Assembly: GCA_963796225.1 (NCBI GenBank) | Contig: CAWCLK010000054.1 | Location: 1-64,000, forward strand | Direction of reading: 5' to 3' | Source of the DNA: CAWCLK01 sp963796225 | Lineage (GTDB): Bacteria > Actinomycetota > Nitriliruptoria > Nitriliruptorales > Nitriliruptoraceae | DNA length: 64,000 bases | Shown here: piece after piece, positions 48,250-58,756 of the stretch | How the letters are laid out: the number at the start of each line of letters is the position of its first letter | How positions within the stretch are numbered: position 1 is the stretch's first letter | Made by a program: the position numbers and the translations under genes | The notes under the pieces: model-generated | Database searches by the model: none | What the model saw: the letters and a program-made list of their open reading frames with translations, nothing else | Told to the model about the DNA's origin: nothing

Positions 48250-48939
48250 TCAGTGACCCGCGGTGCGTTCGCCTCTCGCGTCGACGTAGACGACCTCGCG
48301 GGCGACCTTGCGGGCCAGCCCTTCGGGGTGGCCGCGCCGTGCCAGGTAGGCGACCAGCCGGCGGTAGGCGGTCTCGGCTTCGAGGTGGGCGTAGCTGGGC
48401 GCCTTGTCCCGTGCCACGCCGAAGGCGACGGCCTCGGGGTCCTCGCGTTCGGTGCCCGCCAGGGCTTCGGCGATGAGGTCGTCGGGCAGCCCCTTGTCGC
48501 GCAGGTCCATCCGGATCCGGGTCGCGGCGTGGCCCTTCGCCCGGCGTTCCTCGGCCAGGGCGAAGGTCAGCGCCCGGTCGTCGACGAGCCGTTCCCGGCG
48601 CGCCTGCTCGAGGGCGAGGTCGACCACGCGGCGGGGCGTGTCCCGATCGGCCAGCTTGCCCCGCAGCCGTCCCTCGGAGGCCGGGTGCATGGCCGTGGAG
48701 CGGCGGATGAACCCGACGGCGCGGGCCACGGCGTCCTCGAGCGGTTCGGGTTCCGGACCGGCGTCGTCACCCGCCACGTCCGTCGCAGGCTCCGGGCCGG
48801 CCGGGGCGTCTGCGGGAGCGGGGTCAGGTGCGGGCGATGGGGCCGGCGGCAGGGTGGTCGTGTCGACCCGGATCGGGTCGCGCCGGATGCCCTGCTGCGC
48901 CAGCCAGTCCTCGGCCGAACGAAAGCTCTCGTCAGGCAC
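48250..48939 (-). CDS. recX: RecA regulator RecX
   Basis: 229 residues from GTG 48939. The RecX three-helix repeats occupy the C-terminal ~150 residues: AVGFIRRSTAMHPASEGRLRG, LEQARRERLVDDRALTFALA, DLRDKGLPDDLIAEALAG, and AYRRLVAYLARRGHPEGLA. The first ~70 residues are a Pro/Ala/Asp-rich linker not typical of RecX. It limits RecA filament growth. Six bases downstream of recA, so co-expressed in the SOS response. Confidence 0.9.
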   Translation of the reverse strand: MPDESFRSAEDWLAQQGIRRDPIRVDTTTLPPAPSPAPDPAPADAPAGPEPATDVAGDDAGPEPEPLEDAVARAVGFIRRSTAMHPASEGRLRGKLADRDTPRRVVDLALEQARRERLVDDRALTFALAEERRAKGHAATRIRMDLRDKGLPDDLIAEALAGTEREDPEAVAFGVARDKAPSYAHLEAETAYRRLVAYLARRGHPEGLARKVAREVVYVDARGERTAGH

Positions 48940-48945
48940 GCGGGA

Positions 48946-50004
<1,059 letters not shown>

Positions 50005-50141
50005 GACGACTCCTGAGGATGGTCGCGAGACGGCGCTCGCGGTGCGTGGTCCGTGGTGCTCGGCACCGTACGGGGCGGGTGCGACAGGTCGGTGGACCGG
50101 ATGTCGTCCTGTGGACGCGCCCACCGCCGTCGAACGCTACC

Positions 50142-50155
50142 CGAACGGGTGTTCG
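50142..50155. promoter_or_regulatory. LexA box of recA
   Basis: CGAAC-GGGT-GTTCG, perfect half sites, 138 bases upstream of the recA start in the gap between recA and the adenylate cyclase gene. Confidence 0.8.
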
Positions 50156-50240
50156 AAGACCAGCACCCGCGACGCGATTGCTGCGGAACCTCCGATCACC
50201 GGGTGAGCGGAAGCTCCGCACCAACGACTCGGGAGCGCGC

Positions 50241-51785
50241 TCAGCCCTCCGGGACCGCCACGTCGATGGCGTGGTCCCAGCCCCGCAGGACCTCCTCGCC
50301 GTCGGGGCGCCAGCACGCCGCCTCGTCGGCACCCGCGGACCGGACGGCCTGCCCGGTGGCCAGCACGTGGCCGTCGCGGCCCTTGGCCAGCTCGGTGAGG
50401 CGCGCCGCCTGGTTGACCGGGTCGCCGATCACCGTGTACTCGAGGCGGTCCTCCGACCCGATGTTGCCGGCGACCGCGGTCCCGGCGGCGAGCCCGACCG
50501 CAGCCGGCAGCCCCCCGGACCGCGCGAGGCGGGCGGCCAGCTCGCGCCCCGCCGCCAGCGTCGCGCCCGCCGGGTCGTCGTGCGCCAGCGGGGCGCCCCA
50601 CACGCACAGCGCCGCGTCGCCCTCGAACTTGTTCACCAGCCCGCCGTGGGCGTCGACCACCTCGACGACGACGCCGAAGAACGCGTTGAGGGACTCGACC
50701 ACCGTCTCCGGGTCGTGCTCCGCAGTGAAGGCGGTGGAGCCGATCACGTCGACGAACAGCACGCCGACCTCGCGCTCCTCGCCGCCCAGCGACACCTCGC
50801 CCTGGGCCAGCGCACGGCGGGCCACGTCGGTGCCGACGTGGCGCCCGAACACGTCGCGCATGAACTCGCGCTCGCGCAGTCCGTCCGCCATCCGGTTGAT
50901 GCCGGCCTGCAGGAAGCCGATCTCGCTGGCGTCGTACACCGGCACGGACACGTCGTAGTCGCCGGCCTCCATGCTGCGGATCGCCTCGCGCATCAGGCGC
51001 AGCGGGTCGGCCACCGCCCGGGTGAGGATCATGATCGTGGTGAACCCGGCCGCGAGCGCCACCAGGGCCAGCACCAGGCCGGCGACGGCGAGCTCGCGGA
51101 CCGTGACCTCGCCGATGACCAGCGTCCCGCCGGCGAGCAGGGCGATTCCCGCGACCGGCACCGCCGTGCCGAGCGCCCAGATGAGGAAGATCCGCAGCGT
51201 CACCCCCGGGACGCGGAACTTGCCCGGCGGCTCGGACTCGAGCGCCCGTGCCACCGCGGGGCGCATCACCCGCTGGTAGAGCAGGTAGGTGCCGGCGGCC
51301 GTGACCGTGCCACCCATGAGGACGGTCAGGCCCACCTCCACGCCGAGGACCGTGGACACCGCCACGTTGAGGCCGGTGAACAGCACCACGGCCAGCGCCC
51401 AGTAGCGGGCCTGGCGCAGGGTCACCTCGAAGGCCAGGCCCAGCGCCGCGCCCCGCTCGTCGTCCTCGGGCTCGCGCTCGTCGCGCAGCCAGGCCAGCGC
51501 ACGGACCGTGCGCCGCAGCCCGAAGGTCGCCCCGACGAGCAGGCTGACCACCAGGTAGCCACTGCCCACGACGAGGTTGCGCACGACCACGCTGCCGCGG
51601 TCGATCCCGTCCGGCGCGGGCAGCACCCACACCAGCAGGGCGAACACCACCGCCGCGCCCGCGATGTTCGCCAGGGCGGACGCGACGGCGCCGAGGCCCG
51701 TGACGGCCAGCACGATGCTGCGCCCCGACGCGTCGCCGGGGTCGCCTCGCAGGAACGCGCGCAGGGTCGCCAGGCGGGACGTCAT
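50241..51785 (-). CDS. membrane adenylate cyclase with HAMP domain (class III)
   Basis: 514 residues from ATG 51785. Six helices in two groups, a HAMP linker (ADPLRLMREAIRSMEAGDYDVSVPV, preceded by a helix), then the class III catalytic domain: metal Asp in LFVDVIGSTAFTAEHD, NKFEGDAALCVWGAP, and the late IGDPVNQAARLTELAKG with Asn/Arg. The layout is that of the M. tuberculosis Rv1318c-Rv1320c/Rv3645 group. Probably makes cAMP in response to membrane or extracellular cues. Confidence 0.85.
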   Translation of the reverse strand: MTSRLATLRAFLRGDPGDASGRSIVLAVTGLGAVASALANIAGAAVVFALLVWVLPAPDGIDRGSVVVRNLVVGSGYLVVSLLVGATFGLRRTVRALAWLRDEREPEDDERGAALGLAFEVTLRQARYWALAVVLFTGLNVAVSTVLGVEVGLTVLMGGTVTAAGTYLLYQRVMRPAVARALESEPPGKFRVPGVTLRIFLIWALGTAVPVAGIALLAGGTLVIGEVTVRELAVAGLVLALVALAAGFTTIMILTRAVADPLRLMREAIRSMEAGDYDVSVPVYDASEIGFLQAGINRMADGLREREFMRDVFGRHVGTDVARRALAQGEVSLGGEEREVGVLFVDVIGSTAFTAEHDPETVVESLNAFFGVVVEVVDAHGGLVNKFEGDAALCVWGAPLAHDDPAGATLAAGRELAARLARSGGLPAAVGLAAGTAVAGNIGSEDRLEYTVIGDPVNQAARLTELAKGRDGHVLATGQAVRSAGADEAACWRPDGEEVLRGWDHAIDVAVPEG

Positions 51786-51894
51786 GGTCGGCCACACTAG
51801 GGCAGGGCGGGACAGGTCTCAGGCAGGGCGAAGGGCCTCCGGGGCACCGCCGCTAGCCTCGTACGATCCCGCCCGTCGACCAAGGCATTCGTGC

Positions 51895-52596
51895 ATGCGT
51901 GAGCGCCGCCCCCGGTTCGTGTTCGTGGACACCGAGGCGACCGGCCTCGACCACACACGCCACGAGCTGACCGAGGTGGCCTGGGTCGTGCGGTTCGAGG
52001 ACGGGTCCGAGGCCGAGCGGCAGTACTTCCCGCAGCACACCACCGACGGGGCCACGCCCGAGGCACTGGAGCTGACCCACTACGCGGAACGGATCGCGCC
52101 GCAGACCCGCTCCCCCGCCAGCGAGTGGCTGGCCCAGTTCCTCGAGGACGCCGACGGGGCCTACCTCGTCGGCGCCGTGCCGGACTTCGACGCCCGCCAC
52201 CTCGAGCTGATGTGCCGCAAGGTCGGGCTCGAGCCGACGTGGGACCACCACCTGCTCGACGTCGAGACGCTGGCGCTGCCGCTCATCGCGCCCGGCGCCG
52301 ACGGGCCGCGCAGCCTGGCCAAGACCTGCCAGGCACTGGGCGTCGAGCACGACAAGGACCAGGCCCACGGGGCGCTGTACGACGCGCAGCAGGCGATGCG
52401 GGTGTTCGACCGCGTCTGGGAGCTGATGGCCGCGGTTCGCGCCGGCGACCAGCCCCTGCCCGACCCGGTCGCGCGTCCGTCCGCGGAGGCACCCGAGGCG
52501 CCCGGTGGCGACGACGACATCCGGACCAACGACGCCGCGGCGGTGGCCGCCGGGACGGACCTCCCGGACGACGTGGCAACCGACGCCGGCGACTAG
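51895..52596 (+). CDS. DEDDh 3'-5' exonuclease domain protein
   Basis: 233 residues from ATG 51895. Exonuclease motifs: FVDTEATGLDHTRHELTEVA (Asp-x-Glu), VGAVPDFDARHLELMCRK (Asp), and AHGALYDAQQAMRVF (His-x4-Asp). The last ~60 residues are disordered and acidic. Related to the DnaQ epsilon/oligoribonuclease superfamily; substrate unknown. Its stop overlaps that of the convergent thpR gene in the palindrome CTAG (52593-52596). Confidence 0.8.
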   Translation: MRERRPRFVFVDTEATGLDHTRHELTEVAWVVRFEDGSEAERQYFPQHTTDGATPEALELTHYAERIAPQTRSPASEWLAQFLEDADGAYLVGAVPDFDARHLELMCRKVGLEPTWDHHLLDVETLALPLIAPGADGPRSLAKTCQALGVEHDKDQAHGALYDAQQAMRVFDRVWELMAAVRAGDQPLPDPVARPSAEAPEAPGGDDDIRTNDAAAVAAGTDLPDDVATDAGD

Positions 52597-53135
52597 CCGA
52601 CCAGTGGGACCCGGGCCACGGTGACGTAGGTCGCCGGTCCGTCGCCGAGGACCGACCGGACGACCTCGAGGTCCTCGACGGCCCAGGTCACGGGTGGGAC
52701 GTCGACGGCCTCGAGCACGTCGGCCGGGACGGGGCGCCGCCGTCGCGCCCGTCCGAGCGTGAGGTGGGGACGCACCCGTCGACGGGCGACGTCGAGCCCC
52801 ACGTCGCGCAGGGCGTCCTGCACCGCCGCCCCCAGGCGTTCGACCGCCCCGACCGGTTCGTCGTGCAGGGCCAACGCCAGTGCCGTGCGTCGCGCCAGCG
52901 TGTCGGCCGTCCCCGTGGTGACCGCCAGCGCCCCGACCCCCGCCGCGGCCGCCGCCGCCCGAGTGGCGGCCACCACGGCGTCGGCGTCCTCGACCTCACC
53001 CACGAAGGCCAGCGTCGCGTGCCAGCCGTCGGGGCGCGTCCAGGCCAGCCGGTCGTCGTCGCGCAGCTCGCCCAGCGCCCCGCGCACGTGGGCCCGGACC
53101 GCGTCGGGCACGCCGATGGCCACGAACAGGCGCAT
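52593..53135 (-). CDS. thpR: RNA 2',3'-cyclic phosphodiesterase
   Basis: 180 residues from ATG 53135, beginning MRLFVAIGVPDAV. The two HxTx catalytic motifs of the 2H phosphoesterase family are HATLAFVG (about residue 42) and HLTLGRAR (about residue 127). It opens 2',3'-cyclic phosphates on RNA; the old name is 2'-5' RNA ligase. In cluster with cinA, as in many bacteria. Confidence 0.9.
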   Translation of the reverse strand: MRLFVAIGVPDAVRAHVRGALGELRDDDRLAWTRPDGWHATLAFVGEVEDADAVVAATRAAAAAAGVGALAVTTGTADTLARRTALALALHDEPVGAVERLGAAVQDALRDVGLDVARRRVRPHLTLGRARRRRPVPADVLEAVDVPPVTWAVEDLEVVRSVLGDGPATYVTVARVPLVG

Positions 53136-53187
53136 GCTCACCCGGCGTCGCGGTCCGCCAGCAGGCGACGGCGCGCCGTCGAGCCGC

Positions 53188-54435
53188 TCATGTGCGGTCC
53201 GCCAGCAGTCGACGGCGGAGCTGCTCCATGGCCGCGGTGGCCAGCCGGCCCTTGATGGTGGCGCGGTCGCCGGGGAAGACACGCTCCTTCATGTCGACCC
53301 GGCCGTCGGGGCCGCACACGGCCCAGACGCACGTGCCCACCTCGACGCCGTCCTGCGACGCCGGTCCGGCGACGCCGGTCGTGGCCACGCCGTAGTCGGC
53401 CCCGTAGAGCTCGCGAACGCGCCGCGCCAGCGCCTCGGTCACCGGCTGCGAGACCGCGGGGTGCTCGTCGAGCAGCGCCGGGTCGATGCCGACCACGTCC
53501 GCCTTGGTCCCGGTGGCGTAGACCACGGCGCCGCCCCGGAAGGTCTCGGAGGACCCCGGGACCTCCGCCAGGCGCTGGCAGAGCATGCCGGACGTCGCGG
53601 ACTCGGCGGCGGCGACCGTCGCCCCGGCCGACAGCAGCAGGTCGTGCACGGCCTGCTCGATCGCGTTGGCGTCGGTGCCGGCGACGGCCATCCCGAGCAC
53701 CTGGACGATCTCGTCGACCCAGTCCTGGGCGTTGCCCCACGCCTCGAAGCGGTCCGCGCCGGTGGTGGTGACCTTGACCTGGATCTCGGACCGGGTGGCG
53801 AGGTAGGCCACCTGCATCCCGGCCTCGGTGGCGCGCCGTTCGACGTCGGCGAGCCGGTCGGAGACCTGCGACTCGCCCATCCCGGTCACGTGCACGATGC
53901 GCGTGACGGTCACCCGGCCACCCGTCATGGCGACCACGTCCGGGGCCACGTGCTGGTCGAACAGCTCCTGCAGCTCCCAGGGCACGCCCGGGAGGACCCA
54001 GACGGGGTGCCCGTCGACCTGCACGGCGAACCCGGGCGCCGTGCCCACGGGCGGCCACGCCGTCGCGCTGACGGGGACCCGGGCCTGCTGGAGGTTGTTG
54101 GGGCTCATCCGCGCCCCGAGGTCCGCGAAGCGCTGGCGGATCAGCTCCTCGAGGTCGTCGCGGTGCTCGAGATCCTCGCCGGCCAGCCGGGCCACCGCGT
54201 CACGGGTCAGGTCGTCGGGCGTGGGCCCGAGCCCACCGCCGATCACCAGCCCGTCGGTGTGGTCGAGCAGCCACTGCAGCGCCTCGACCATCTCGTCGAG
54301 GTCGTCGCGGACGGCCACGTGCAGGACCGGCTCGGCACCGAGCTCGACCAGGCGCGCGGACAGCCACGCGGCGTTGGTGTCGACCTGGTCCCCCGTCAGC
54401 AGCTCGGTCCCGACCGAGCAGACACCAATTCGCAT
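53188..54435 (-). CDS. cinA: CinA-type competence/damage protein (NMN amidase)
   Basis: 415 residues, ATG 54435. N-terminal molybdopterin-binding-like domain (SVGTELLTGDQVDTNAAWLS, IGGGLGPTPDDLTRDAVARL) and a C-terminal nicotinamide-mononucleotide amidase domain (VAAAESATSGMLCQRLAEVP, TGVAGPASQDGVEVGT). Salvages NMN and is classically linked with recA. It starts one base after the stop of pgsA. Confidence 0.93.
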   Translation of the reverse strand: MRIGVCSVGTELLTGDQVDTNAAWLSARLVELGAEPVLHVAVRDDLDEMVEALQWLLDHTDGLVIGGGLGPTPDDLTRDAVARLAGEDLEHRDDLEELIRQRFADLGARMSPNNLQQARVPVSATAWPPVGTAPGFAVQVDGHPVWVLPGVPWELQELFDQHVAPDVVAMTGGRVTVTRIVHVTGMGESQVSDRLADVERRATEAGMQVAYLATRSEIQVKVTTTGADRFEAWGNAQDWVDEIVQVLGMAVAGTDANAIEQAVHDLLLSAGATVAAAESATSGMLCQRLAEVPGSSETFRGGAVVYATGTKADVVGIDPALLDEHPAVSQPVTEALARRVRELYGADYGVATTGVAGPASQDGVEVGTCVWAVCGPDGRVDMKERVFPGDRATIKGRLATAAMEQLRRRLLADRT

Positions 54436-55090
54436 TCAGGCTCCCCGTGAGAGACGACCGGCTCGGAACGCGTAGTCGATACCCGACCACAACGTCAGCG
54501 CGATCGCCACGTACAGCACCGTCAGTTCGAGCGTGTCCGACACGCCCGGCATCAGGAACAGCGAGATGGCCCAGACCTGCGAGATGGTCTTGGACTTGCC
54601 CCACCACGACGCCGGCATCACCAGGTCGTAGCGCCGGACGAGCGCGACCCGCAGCAGCGTGACGCCGGCCTCGCGGGCCACGATCACGATCACGGCCCAC
54701 CACGGCAGCTCGCCGAACACCGCCAGCGAGCCCGAGCGCCCCGATGATCAGCAGCTTGTCGGCGATGGGGTCGGCCAGCTGCCCCCAGCGGGTGACGCCG
54801 TGCCAGCGGCGCGCCACCCACCCGTCGACCGAGTCGGTGGCGGCGGCGAAGACGAAGATCCCGAAGGCCCACCAGCGGGCCGAGCGCCCGTCCACCGCCA
54901 GCAGCGCCAGGATCACCGGCACCAGCAGCGCCCGGAGGAACGTGATGCCGTTGGGCACGTTGAACCAGTGCGGCTCGGCCTCGAGCAGCTCCTGGGAGGA
55001 GTAGCGGTCGATCTCGTCGGTGTCCGGCAGCAGGTGCGGGCCGTCCTCGTGCGGGCGGCGGTGGGGCGGCTCCGGCACCGTGGACGTCAC
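54436..55090 (-). CDS. pgsA: CDP-diacylglycerol-glycerol-3-phosphate phosphatidyltransferase, frame break near 54730
   Basis: Proposed GTG 55090. After a ~35-residue polar arm: HWFNVPNGITFLRALLVPV and the family signature DGWVARRWHGVTRWGQLAD with PIAD (DGxxAR-x8-Gx3Dx3D). The frame breaks near 54730, then continues with ELPWWAVIVIVAREAGVTLL, ASWWGKSKTISQVWAIS and an end GRLSRGA. Makes phosphatidylglycerol phosphate, so a dead gene is unlikely and an indel error is the simplest reading. The frame is open into rimO upstream. Confidence 0.8.
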
Positions 55091-56663
55091 CGGCCGTCCA
55101 CCATCCGCCACCAGGTCCACGCCCTCGTGGTCGACGACCCGGGCGCGGACCATGCGGCCCACCGGCAGGTCCGGGACGTCTCCGTCGGGGGTGACCAGGC
55201 GCACCTCGCCGTCGGTGTCGGGCGCCTCGCGGGGCGAGCGTCCGACCACCTGCACCACCTCGCCCTCCAGCTGGACCGCCTCCTCGACGAGGACCTCCAC
55301 GTCCCGTCCGACGTGTCGGGCGGCGGCACGGTCGGCCGCACGTTCCTGCACCGACGCGATGCGTTCGACGCGGGCCCGGGCGACGTCCTCGTCGACCTGG
55401 TCGGGCAGGTCGTCGGACGGGGTGCCGTCCTCGCGGCTGAAGGGGAACAGCCCGACCCAGTCGAGCTCGTGCTCGTCGAGGAAGTCCTCGAGCTGGGCGA
55501 CGTCGTCCTCGGTCTCGCCGGGGAACCCGAGGATGAAGTTGGACCGGAACGCCGCGTGCGGGGCGAGCTCGCGGATGCGCCCGATGAGCTGGCCGAAGCG
55601 TTCGGGAGACCCGGCCCGGGCCATGCGCGTCAGCACCGGGGCCGACACGTGCTGCAGCGACAGGTCGAAGTACGGGGCGACGGCCGGGATCGACGCCATG
55701 GCCTCGATCAGGTGGGGCCGGAGCTCGTCGGGCTGCAGGTACATCAGCCGCAGCCGCTCGATGCCGTCGACGTCGGCCAGCTCGCGCAGCAGCGTGGGCT
55801 GCAGGTCACGCCCGCCCGGCAGGTCCTTGCCCCAGGAGGTCGTGTTCTCGCTGACCAGCACCAGCTCGTGCACGCCCTGTTCCGCCAGCCACGCGGCCTC
55901 GGCCACGAGCTCGTCCACGCCCCGCGACCGGAACCGTCCGCGGAACGACGGGATGGCGCAGAAGGTGCAGAGCCGGTCGCAGCCGGAGGCGATCTTGAGG
56001 TAGGCCCACGGGGACCCGGCGTCGGTCAGGGCCCGCACGGGGAACCGCGGGCCGGTGTCGGGCATCCGGTCCAGCGCGTCCTGCGGCGACAGGTCGGGCA
56101 GGGTCACGTCGTCACGGGGCGACTCGGGCACGGGGACCACCCACGGGGCGTCCGGGGCGGCCGTGCCCGGTGTGGTCCGGCGGGGCACCGGCGCCGACGC
56201 TGACGAGCGGCAGGCCACGGCGCGCGGGGGCGGGCGCGGCTGTCCTCGGTCGATCCCGACGATGCGGTCGTGGGCGCGCCCCGCCAGGATGTCGCCGACC
56301 AGCCCCGGCAACGCCGGGTAGCCGGCGAACCCCACCACCGCGTCGGCCTCGGGGATGGAATCGGCCAGGTCCTGCGGGTAGCGCTGGGCCATGCAGCCGA
56401 CGACGACCACGCCCCGCGCGCCGGACTCCTTGAGGTCGCAGGCCGCCAGGACGGTGTCGACGGACTCCTGCTTGGCCGGGGCGATGAAGGTGCAGGTGTT
56501 GACGAGCACCACGTCGGCGTCGTCGGCGTCGGGGACGACCTGCATGCCCTCGCGCAGGAACAGGCCGGCGAGCTGGTCGGAGTCGACCTCGTTGCGGCCG
56601 CAGCCCGAGCGTCACGATGGCGACGCGGGCGGTGGCCGGATCAGGCGGTGCGGCAGACGACAC
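55087..56663 (-). CDS. rimO: ribosomal protein S12 methylthiotransferase, frame break near 56608
   Basis: GTG 56663. ARVAIVTLG, then one extra base (CTCGGGCTGCGG instead of CTCGGCTGCGG) before CGRNEVDSDQLAG; DVVLVNTCTFIAPAKQES and VVVVGCMAQRYPQDL give the other N-terminal Cys. Radical-SAM motif SGCDRLCTFCAIPSFRGRFR, ILGFPGETEDDVAQLE, TRAM domain near the end. About 525 residues, with a Pro-rich insert (~60 residues) before the radical domain. A stop is visible only in another frame (TGA in the GTGA start of pgsA), so as written the two proteins are joined. Confidence 0.85.
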
Positions 56664-56733
56664 GGGGGCGTTCCGGGCGGGCACGGGGGCGGGGCGGGCG
56701 CACCGGATGGTACGGCCCACCGGGCCAGCAGGC

Positions 56734-57510
56734 CTACGCGTCGGGGGCCTCGACCGGGCCGTCGGGGCCGTAGGTGATCTCGACCACCTCGCCGTTGCCC
56801 CCGGGGCGTCCGTAGGTCTGCCCGTTGATCTCGACGATCACGCCGCCGGCGTTGCCGTAGCGCACGGTCACCTGCTCGTCGGCCTGCACCTCGATGGTCT
56901 CGCCGGCCTCGATCACCTGGCCGCTGCGGGGCTGGGGCTGCCCGTCGGCGGTGATCTCGAGGTAGCAGCGGGCCTCGACGATCAGCAGCATCTCGATGCC
57001 GTCGAAGGTGGGCGTGGGAGCGACCGAGGGCGAGGGCTCGGCCGTGACCTGCGGCGAGGGGCTGGCGCTGACCGTCGGCGACGGGGTGGGCGAGGTCTCG
57101 TCGACGATGCTGACGTCGGCCGGGTCCGGCGTGCGATCGCCCAGCAGCCCCACCAGCGCGATCGCGGCCAGCACCGCGATGCCCGCCCCGAGCACGAGCA
57201 CCCACTGCGGCAGCGGCTCGCGTGCCTTCAGCGAGACGGGCGCGTCGGCGATGTGGTGGGCGGTCTGGTCGTCGGTGCGCACGTAGCGGTCGTACAGGTG
57301 GAGCAGCTCGGCGGGGTCCAGCCCCAGCCAGGCGGCGTAGTTGCGCAGGTGCCCCCGGGCGTAGGTGTCGGCGCCGAACACGTCGAACTGCTCGGACTCG
57401 AGCGCCTCGACGTAGTCGGAGCGCACACGCAGCGACTGGGCCGCGTCCTGCTGGGTGCGACCCTGGGCCTCCCGCGCCTCCCGGAGCGCGTCGCCGATGC
57501 CTACGCTCAT
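56734..57510 (-). CDS. RodZ-like helix-turn-helix membrane protein
   Basis: 258 residues from ATG 57510. N-terminal HTH GIGDALREAREAQGRTQQDA with LRVRSDYVEALESEQFDVFGADTY-type RodZ motif and RGHLRNYAAWLGLDP, one membrane helix (WVLVLGAGIAVLAAIALVGLL), a Ser/Pro/Thr linker, and a C-terminal DUF4115 beta domain (CYLEITADGQ ... VIEAGETIEVQADEQVTVRYG). RodZ couples MreB to the wall machinery in rods; in species without MreB the role is unclear. Upstream of rimO and pgsA, as in many actinobacteria. Confidence 0.85.
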   Translation of the reverse strand: MSVGIGDALREAREAQGRTQQDAAQSLRVRSDYVEALESEQFDVFGADTYARGHLRNYAAWLGLDPAELLHLYDRYVRTDDQTAHHIADAPVSLKAREPLPQWVLVLGAGIAVLAAIALVGLLGDRTPDPADVSIVDETSPTPSPTVSASPSPQVTAEPSPSVAPTPTFDGIEMLLIVEARCYLEITADGQPQPRSGQVIEAGETIEVQADEQVTVRYGNAGGVIVEINGQTYGRPGGNGEVVEITYGPDGPVEAPDA

Positions 57511-57590
57511 GCGCTCGTCACGCCGGCTCACCCTCGTCGGTCGGCACGTGGGCGCAGCCTACGGTCGCCACACGCCTGCCGCACGACACC

Positions 57591-58383
57591 TCAGACCACA
57601 CGACAGGCGTCCAGCACGGTCTGCCGCGGACCCCGCCGCGTCGTCGTCGACCTCGATCCGGCCCTGCTCGGCGAGGTCCCGCCACGGGACCCGGGCCCCG
57701 GCCACCAGGCACAGCGCCGGCACGTCGACCCGGATCGTGGCCGTCGGGGCGGCGGCGACGTGGGCGCCGAAACGGTGCCGGGCCAGGTCGAAGCGCCAGA
57801 CCGGGCCGTCGACCACGCGCACCTCGACCACGCCGTCCCTGCGGACCTCACGCAGCGGCCCGGCCGGCAACGCCCGCAGCTGGAACTCGGCCAGCAGGTC
57901 GTGCAGCGGCAGGTCCATCGGCGGTTCGGGCTCGTCCAGCGCCTCGGCGACGTCCCAGCGGTGCACCCACTCGTCGTACAGGCGCAACCCGGCGACCCAG
58001 CCCAGCGGCAGGCGCCCGAAGGCGGTCGGGACCGGCAGCCGGGCCGCCGGCCCGGGGACCAGCGAGACCACGCGGGCCAGTCGCCGGCCCCACACCTCGA
58101 GCTCGCGACGCAGCGTGGCGCGATCGCGTTCGCGCAGGCGCTCGAGGTTGTCGTCGTTGTGGCGTTCGAACTCGTCGAGGTCCTTGCCGGGCAGGAACTC
58201 CAGCAGGTGGCCGCCGAGCACCGCCCCGCGGTCGGAATCCGCCAGGTGGCGGAACACGTCCGCCACGGTCCAGCCCGGCAGCGCCTCGAGCTCGAGCTGG
58301 TCGTCGTCCAGCCGGTCGAACAGCAGCAGCGTGCCGCCCCGCAGGCGAGAGATCGCCGGGCCGATGTCCTTCGGGTGCAGCAC
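57591..58383 (-). CDS. maleylpyruvate isomerase-family mycothiol-dependent enzyme
   Basis: GTG 58383. N-terminal DinB-like four-helix bundle with the metal/His pattern (FDRLDDDQLELEALPGWTVA, DVFRHLADSD, YDEWVHRWDVAEAL), and a C-terminal SCP2-like domain (FGAHVAAAPTATIRVDVPALC). The frame needs one base near 57633 to end as PRQTVLDACRVV at 57591, giving about 263 residues. Members use mycothiol as cofactor, supporting an actinobacterial host. Substrate not predictable. Confidence 0.75.
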
Positions 58384-58465
58384 GGGGTGGTCCTCCCTCG
58401 CAGGCGGGTCCGGCAGCGTAGGTGGATGTGTGACCCAGGCCGCCCCGCCGCTACGCTCCGGCCCC

Positions 58466-58738
58466 ATGAACGCTCGACTGCGCACCTTCGTCCTGCTGCT
58501 GGCGACCCTCGCGACGCTGTTCGCGCTGGCCGTCGGTCCCGCCCTGGCCACCGAGTCGGCCCCCGCCGGCGGCGGCGAGGAGGGCGGCAAGGTCTCCATG
58601 CCCGAGACCGCCCACGACCGCGTGGGCCTGATCATCCTCGGGATCAGCGGCGTGTTCGCCCTCGGGGCGCTGGCCAACGCCAACAAGCAGCTGCGCGGGA
58701 CCCGCCCCCAGTCCGACGGCCGGATCCGCTGGCGCTGA
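58466..58738 (+). CDS. small signal-peptide/membrane protein
   Basis: 90 residues from ATG 58466. Signal peptide TFVLLLATLATLFALAVGPALA, short Gly/Glu linker, then a second helix VGLIILGISGVFALGALANA and a polar basic tail ending DGRIRWR. No homologue recognised. Convergent with lemA. Confidence 0.6.
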   Translation: MNARLRTFVLLLATLATLFALAVGPALATESAPAGGGEEGGKVSMPETAHDRVGLIILGISGVFALGALANANKQLRGTRPQSDGRIRWR

Positions 58739-58756
58739 GGCCGGCGGGCCCCGCGG

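Noticed and set aside
54200..56545. A genuine RimO-PgsA fusion protein
   Set aside because: The usual GTGA stop/start is present in another frame, both genes have other indels, and such a fusion makes no functional sense.
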